Positions 58,726-64,000 of a stretch of 64,000 bases of DNA are shown piece after piece. The position numbers and the translations under genes were made by a program. Origin of the DNA: Lycorma delicatula (taxonomy: Eukaryota; Arthropoda; Insecta; Hemiptera; Fulgoridae); the NCBI RefSeq assembly GCF_047948215.1, contig NC_134455.1, forward strand, positions 309,460,147-309,524,146, written 5' to 3'. Numbering within the stretch: the stretch's first letter is position 1; each line of letters opens with the position of its first letter. Under the pieces are notes generated by a model, which searched no databases, was not told the origin of the DNA, and was given only the letters and a program-made list of their open reading frames with translations.

Positions 58726-60398
58726 CCGATAAATAATAACAGTCATTCTCTAACTGAACTATTTGAAATATAATTACTCCGAAGATACTTACTATTATTA
58801 TTTTTAACTTTTGAAGTTCTTTTTGAAATAATGTTTACCGTAAAAATAAGTGTTACTTTAGAAAAACTGTAGAATAGTAATTTTGTTATTTTAAAAATGA
58901 AACTTCATATTAATATAATAATTTTGTATAATATTTGGGATAAAAAGTAATTTTCACAATCGTTTATAAATCATTTAACTGCTTCCATTACTGATTTTAT
59001 CAAAATTAATTGTGTGTACATACAATTTATTATATTCATAAAACCAAATTTAGCTACCTTATGTTGGAAAAAGAAACTAATGAAATAAATTTTTGTAATA
59101 TTCATTCACCTTAAATTTTGTAATTATTCAATGAAGAAAGAAACCGTACCTTCGAATTACGCAAAGTAGGTACATTTCATCGGTAAGCATAATCATGTCA
59201 TTGGTATGAATATAGCATTACCCAAATTCAAGCAAGTATTTATAATGGACTTAATATAATAAATAATGACGGGTAAAAAAATAAAAATATATTATCATAT
59301 AGAGTTTAAAAAATTTTATTGTAAATCTGTTTCTAATATTTTTTTATTATCTAATGTTTAATTTATTTAGTACTCCAAATTAGGTAATTAAATATTAACT
59401 TTTAACTAATTTTAACAAGATATTGCAAGTATCGAAAAAATACATATGAATGAAGTATTATTGTTAACAGTTTCTTTAAAAATTTATTATAAACAAATAA
59501 ACTATTTTTTACTGAGAAACTAATGCACGAGGTAATTATGGAAAAATTAACAATATTTTCTTGAATACAATAGATTTTTGTTGACTACAATCTGGTATTA
59601 CTTTATTAGTTTATAATATCTGTACCAAATTTTTTTATAATGTAACATAAAGATATAACCAACAATTTAAGAGTCATTAGTTTCTGAGCTGTTTTTCTTA
59701 GATTAATGAAGTTCATTATACAGCCAGTTTCTGCGGTGAACAGAATGAAGATATGATTTTTAGGGATGAATATCGCTTCCATTTTGATGGGCTTTTTATG
59801 TTGATATTCAGCAATAAGTACGATTCAGTGAAAAAGATAACAGGAAACCGTTTTGCTCTTCATTGTTGTAAGTAAACCTGGCAGATAATGTTGGATATTC
59901 TTAAGAATAGCTATAAAATTTTCATGTGTGATTCGTTTGATGAGGCTCCCTAAACTTATGACAGGCGTCTAACAGTCACCTGTCACGTACCTGTTTGAAT
60001 ATTTTGTAAAACTTTTTTAAGTGAATAGTCAGCTGAAAATGGAAATTACAATTACCAAAACAATTATGAGACAAATTTATTTATTATATCTTAATTTTCG
60101 CAAACAAACTAATTTATAATGTTATACGGCTTGAAATTCTGAAAAAAATTTCCTTCTTTCCTTTTCATAAAAACAGACTTAACACAGATATCACACCGAA
60201 AAGCATGAAATGGATAAGTAAAATTTGTTACTCATCAACATAAAAGCATAGAAAACTTTATAAATATAATTTTATTTACATAAACCTTACGGGTTAATAA
60301 ATATAGATATTATATAAATAAGCTTGTAGTTTGAAGTTTACACTGGTTTTCGTAAAATAAAAAATCAATATTCTTACTAAGGAGTAGCTCAAAAAGCA
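58726..60398. other. AT-rich non-coding DNA
   Basis: A slightly less AT-rich segment at about 59680-59990 has no clear coding homology. Nothing else is recognised. Confidence 0.5.
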
Positions 60399-60399
60399 T

Positions 60400-61505
60400 T
60401 TTTTTCTTTTTCTCTTAATAACATCCTGACCCCTGTAGGGAGATGCCTTGTTACGATCCGGTCGTCACACCACCCTTCCGTTCCAAGCCTCGATGGGCTT
60501 TATCGGAAGTCGTCTTTTAGACACTCTAAACTTGATACACAACACGGCCAGCAGTTTGGCCTCTGTCAGGATAACACCGATGCAAACGCCTTGGCAGATA
60601 TTTACATCAGTGAATTTACACAACCTATTATCGCCTTCCTATGGCCTCTTCCAACCCTGCCACCTACTATTACTAACAATTCTCAACTATCAAATTAACG
60701 ATTTACGAAAGCCCAATCCCCACGCCTTCCTCTGACACCGAGGTTTCACACAAAAACTCTTCCTATATCTAACTTCTATGCACTCACATCATTCTTTGAA
60801 AAATATTCATAATCTGCAAAACAAGTGTTAATCGCAACAACGACAGTTTTGCCTACAATTTAATTTACTCAAGTTCTATCGATTTACTTAAAAATCAAGA
60901 AACAGTTTCGCAAATTTAATAAGCCTCTAATGAAAACTTACCCTATCTCTCTCTCTGCTCGATCCTCATTCGGGAGTGAGTTCATTGCCTACACCCTCCT
61001 ACACTGCGGTTCCATCACAGAAATCTTCGCACATTCATTCTCATCCAAGCTGCGAATATCTATCAGTTAATTGGGGCCTTTGCCAAAACGCCTATCTTGA
61101 CTAAGTAAGCACCGGGCGGGTCCCTAGCCACCCGGCTAGGAGCTTGCTATTCTATCTATACATCTATAACAGCATCAGACCCCTTTAGCCAATCTCTGCA
61201 GGTCTAAGAATCTAATGCAGCCAGCAATTATATCAATTCCCTTTCAGTTCCCCGATTAGCTTGCAGATCAAAACCAGAGTTGATTCTTACAAACTCTCTA
61301 GCTACTTTGGTTTGTTCAGCCTCATACCTTGGACAGACATATATGACATGACGCACATCATCAATGGTCCTACACTCCGGACATAAGCCTAAATTAATCA
61401 AACCAAATCTGACTAGCCTACCTCGAAAGCACCATGTCCAGAAAGAAACTGTGTAATATGCCGATCGGGGTAAATCCATTTTACTACCATAATTCTCACT
61501 TCAGG
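60400..61505 (-). pseudogene. R1/LOA-like LINE tail: C-terminal zinc knuckle and long 3' UTR
   Basis: On the minus strand the piece starts with YPDRHITQFLSGHGAFEVG (about 61435-61490), then, after a one-base frame change, LVRFGLINLGLCPECRTIDD and a CX2CX7HX4C knuckle (CPEC...RH...C, about 61330-61385). The frame ends at 61228. 'TQFLSGHG.F' followed by the knuckle is typical of the C-terminus of R1-clade and related LINEs. About 830 bases of GC-richer 3' untranslated sequence follow, ending in an A-rich run (plus-strand T/C run at 60399-60420). RT and endonuclease are missing, so it is a 5'-truncated dead copy. The frame at 60448-60735 is antisense to the UTR and is not a gene. Confidence 0.65.
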
Positions 61506-61914
61506 AAAGTATGTTTTTATGTTTCATCATGTTGTGAAGTATTACTTAAATGCATTTCTTTCCGACAGGGTGCCAAATTTATTTACGGAAAATGTCGCTT
61601 TAAAAATTGTAATCCTATAGTTCCTAAAGTTTCATAACATGTTTTTAAATATTCTCATTTCTTTAACTTTACACTTCTCCAGTATTGTTTTAAGTTAAAA
61701 TTCAGTAAGTATAAATATTAGAAATAAAATATTTTTATTTTTATAATAATTAATTTCGTTATTTAATTTTTTTTACACAATTAAATATATAAAGATGTTG
61801 TCAAAGAACAATAAATATGTGTAGAACGTCCCATAACTCACTTCAAAAAGAAAGACCCAAAAAACAATTAACTCCTCTAGATTCCGTTTGCTCTGGTTGG
61901 CATTCTTTTAAACA
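61506..61914. other. AT-rich spacer between the R1-like tail and the SINE
   Basis: No feature is recognised. The frame entering it from the left is a continuation of antisense LINE sequence. Confidence 0.5.
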
Positions 61915-62036
61915 GCTGCATAGATGATAAGGAAATGAATATTTTTTAGTGTATGAGAAAGTTCCATGCCTAACCGGGACTCTAACTCAGAACCTTCGGA
62001 TGAAAGATAGAAATAACACTCAGCAACAGAGATCGG
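61915..62036 (-). mobile_element. Decayed tRNA-derived SINE, probably type A
   Basis: On the minus strand: CTTTCATCCGAAGG (anticodon-arm region), a mutated B box (GAGTTAGAGTCCC) and GGTTAGGCATGGAACTTTCT, continuing with ACACTA...TTCATTTCC that parallels the type-A body at 62.5 kb. The 5' head (A box) is badly eroded. It lies about 380 bases from the 62.4-kb copy in the opposite orientation. Confidence 0.65.
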
Positions 62037-62419
62037 TTATTTAATTTAATCCATTTTTTGGTATTACTTCCTTCAAGCAGAGATTATTGTAAAGAAATTA
62101 AGAAAAATCAACCAATTTTATAAATTTTAGATTATCTTATTAAAATGGTTTACTATAATAATGGATTCATTACAATACACATTATTATTGGGAAATATTT
62201 ACCGTTGTTATATTTTGTCTCAATTAGGGTGTGACATTAATTATAACAATTCTATTAAATTTAAAAAAATTAAAAAACAATAATTTAAAAAAAAGAATGC
62301 AGTAACTTTATATTATTATTATTATTTTTTTATTATTTAAGTATTCAAATAAAGTTTAAATTTTATAAAAATACTGGGAAACGTAAACAGATCAGATGCC
62401 TTGGAGTGCCTACTCTATG

Positions 62420-62583
62420 GCCGGCCTCCGTGGTGCGAGTGGTAGCGTCTCGGCCTTTCATCCGGAAGTCCCGGGTTCGAATCCCGGTCAGGCATGGTAT
62501 TTTCACACACGCTACAAATCATTCATCTCATCCTCTGAAGCAATACCTAACGGTGGTCTCAGAGGTTAAATAACCAAAAAAAA
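62420..62583 (+). mobile_element. tRNA-derived SINE, type A, best-preserved copy
   Basis: The head carries an A box (TGGTGCGAGTGG, 62431-62442), an anticodon-arm-like CGGCCTTTCATCCGG, and a perfect B box (GGTTCGAATCC, 62474-62484) followed by CGGTCAGGCATGG. The body has CACACACGCTACAAATCATT, CATCTCATCCTCTGAAGCAA and TGGTCTCAGAGGTTAAATAA, then an A run. The TTC in the loop suggests a Glu-tRNA-like ancestor, but the cloverleaf is imperfect. It would be transcribed by pol III. It is the reference for the rearranged copy at 39.4 kb. Confidence 0.9.
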
Positions 62584-62754
62584 GGTCCATATGTTGAAGA
62601 CCATTTGAAAAATTTAAAGACAGATAACGATCGATATAGATAATGACAATCGATATAGACGATACTCTCGATATATACAACGATATTAAATTTAGTAAAA
62701 GAAGTTTTAGGTTATTTATTTATAATTTATATAGCAGTGAGATGGTGAGGTTTA

Positions 62755-64000
62755 AACTTACCTTTAAACTTTACCTTTCCTTATATAATACGAAAGGTAA
62801 AGTCGATAGATGGGTGGAATATATTGATGAGTTATACGGAGGAAATGAATTAGAAAATGGTGTTATAGAGGAAGAAGAGGAAGTTGAGGAGGATGAAATG
62901 GGAGAAACAATACTGAGATTTGAATTTAAGAGAGCATTAAAAGATTTAAATGGCAGAAAGGCTCCTGGAATAGACGGAATACCTGTAGAATTACTGCGCA
63001 GTGCAGGTGAGGAAGCGATTGATAGATTATACAAACTGGTGTGTAATATTTATGAAAAAGGGGAAGTTCCATCCGACTTCAAAAAAAAGTGTTATAGTCA
63101 TGATACCAAAGAAAGCAGGGGTAGATAAATGTGAAGAATACAGAACAATTAGTTTAATTAGTCATGCATCAAAAATCTTAACCAGAATTCTATACAGAAG
63201 AATTAAGAGGAGAGTGGAAGAAGTGTTAGGAGAAGACCAATTTGGTTTCAGGAAAAGTATAGGGACAAGGGAAGCAATTTTAGGCCTCAGATTAATAGTA
63301 GAAGAAATATTAAAGAAAAACAAACCAACATACTTGGCGTTTATAGACCTAGAAAAGGCATTCGATAACGTAGACTGGAATAAAATGTTCAGCATTTTAA
63401 AAAAATTAGGGTTCAAATACAGAGATAGAAGAACAATTGCTAACATGTACAGGAACCAAACAGCAACAGTAATAATTGAAGAACATAAGAAAGAAGCCGT
63501 AATAAGAAAGGAAGTCCGACACGGATGTTCCCTATCTCCATTATTTTTTATCTTTACATGGAACTAGCAGTTATTGATGTTAAAGAACAATTTAGATTCG
63601 GAGTCACAGGTGAAAAGAAAAAGGTGAAAAGATAAAGATGCTACGATTTGCCGATGATATAGTAATTCTAGCCGAGAGTAAAAAGGATTTAGAAGAAACA
63701 ATGAACGGCATAGATGAAGTCCTACGCAAGAACTATCGCATGAAAATAAACAAGAACAAAACAAAAGAAATGAAATGTAGTAGAAATAACAAAGACGGAC
63801 TACTAAATGTGAAAATAGGAGGAGAAAAGATTATGGAGGTAGAAGAATTTTGTTATTTGGGAAGTAGAATTACTAAAGATGGACGAAGCAGGAGCGATAT
63901 AAAATGCCGAATAGCACAGGCGAAACGAGCCTTCAGTCAGAAATATAATTTGTTTACATCAAAAATTAATTTAAACATCAGGAAAATTTTTTTGAAAGTA
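62755..64000 (+). pseudogene. LINE reverse transcriptase of the 'craniofacial development protein 2' type, cut by the window end
   Basis: Translation follows the pre-RT linker (KVDRWVEYIDELYGG, about 62802-62846), an acidic run, LKDLNGRKAPGIDGIPVELL (about 62938-62997), VIVMIPKKAG (about 63091-63120), YRTISLISHASKILTRI, LGEDQFGFRKSIGTREA, motif A AFIDLEKAFDNVDW (about 63338-63379), RHGCSLSP (63516-63540; usually RQGCSLSP) and the intact motif C FADD (about 63649-63660). It continues with EEFCYLGSRITKDGRSRSD to the last base. Frameshifts: an A8 run near 63083, another near 63550 and another near 63620. The endonuclease is missing. Relatively few lesions suggest a young copy. From memory such ORFs are often auto-named craniofacial development protein 2 because of their endonuclease domain. 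Confidence 0.85.

Noticed and set aside
59680..59990. Possible transposase fragment
   Set aside because: A phrase resembling RDEYRFHFDG is readable, but no catalytic DDE/D context or continuous homology could be found.
62430..62495. Functional tRNA gene
   Set aside because: A and B boxes are good, but the acceptor and anticodon stems do not pair properly and a SINE body plus A run follows.

Overview
This window looks like insect nuclear DNA, possibly a sap-feeding hemipteran, though the species is uncertain. It is strongly AT-rich (roughly 30% GC by eye), full of dinucleotide microsatellites and long A/T runs, and carries decayed non-LTR retrotransposons, tRNA-derived SINEs, Helitron-like ends and a TIR-type MITE. 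I found no intact host protein-coding gene and no rRNA, functional tRNA, bacterial operon or CRISPR array. It is best read as a transposon-rich intergenic or intronic stretch.

Layout. 0-11.5 kb: two decayed copies, in opposite orientation, of a multicopy arthropod gene family of unknown function (minus 2244-3480, plus 9484-11139). Between them lie a purine-tract-bearing Helitron-like element (about 5280-5828), a 184-bp palindromic MITE (6218-6401) and part of a second Helitron-like family (8765-9020). 15 kb: a 5'-truncated LINE tail with RNase H and a zinc knuckle. 17.3 and 29.8 kb: two SINEs of one subfamily. 20.1-21.7 kb: a second LINE lineage. 25.2-28.0 kb: a long Jockey-like pseudogene with endonuclease and RT. 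31.3-32.0 kb: a GC-rich Helitron-like element with a clear 3' hairpin and CTAG end. 38.6-40.7 kb: a decayed LINE holding a nested SINE whose tRNA head has become a perfect hairpin. 42.5-43.5 kb: palindromic repeats, including an inverted repeat with a tRNA-like B box in each arm. 46.6-48.4 kb: a second Jockey-like fragment. 60.4-61.5 kb: an R1/LOA-like LINE tail. 61.9-62.6 kb: two SINEs. 62.75-64.0 kb: a LINE RT of the type often mis-predicted as craniofacial development protein 2, cut off by the window end.

The elements do not form a pathway. They form a parasite community: LINEs supply reverse transcriptase and endonuclease, SINEs carry internal RNA polymerase III promoters and depend on LINE machinery, and the Helitron-like and MITE copies depend on transposases encoded elsewhere. 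Nearly every coding copy here has stops, frameshifts or truncation. Short GC-richer islands (18.3, 34.2, 35.8, 45.6, 51.5, 53.5, 58.5 kb) remain unexplained. Five of the seven contain TAATCC motifs and are the best candidates for host regulatory or exonic sequence.
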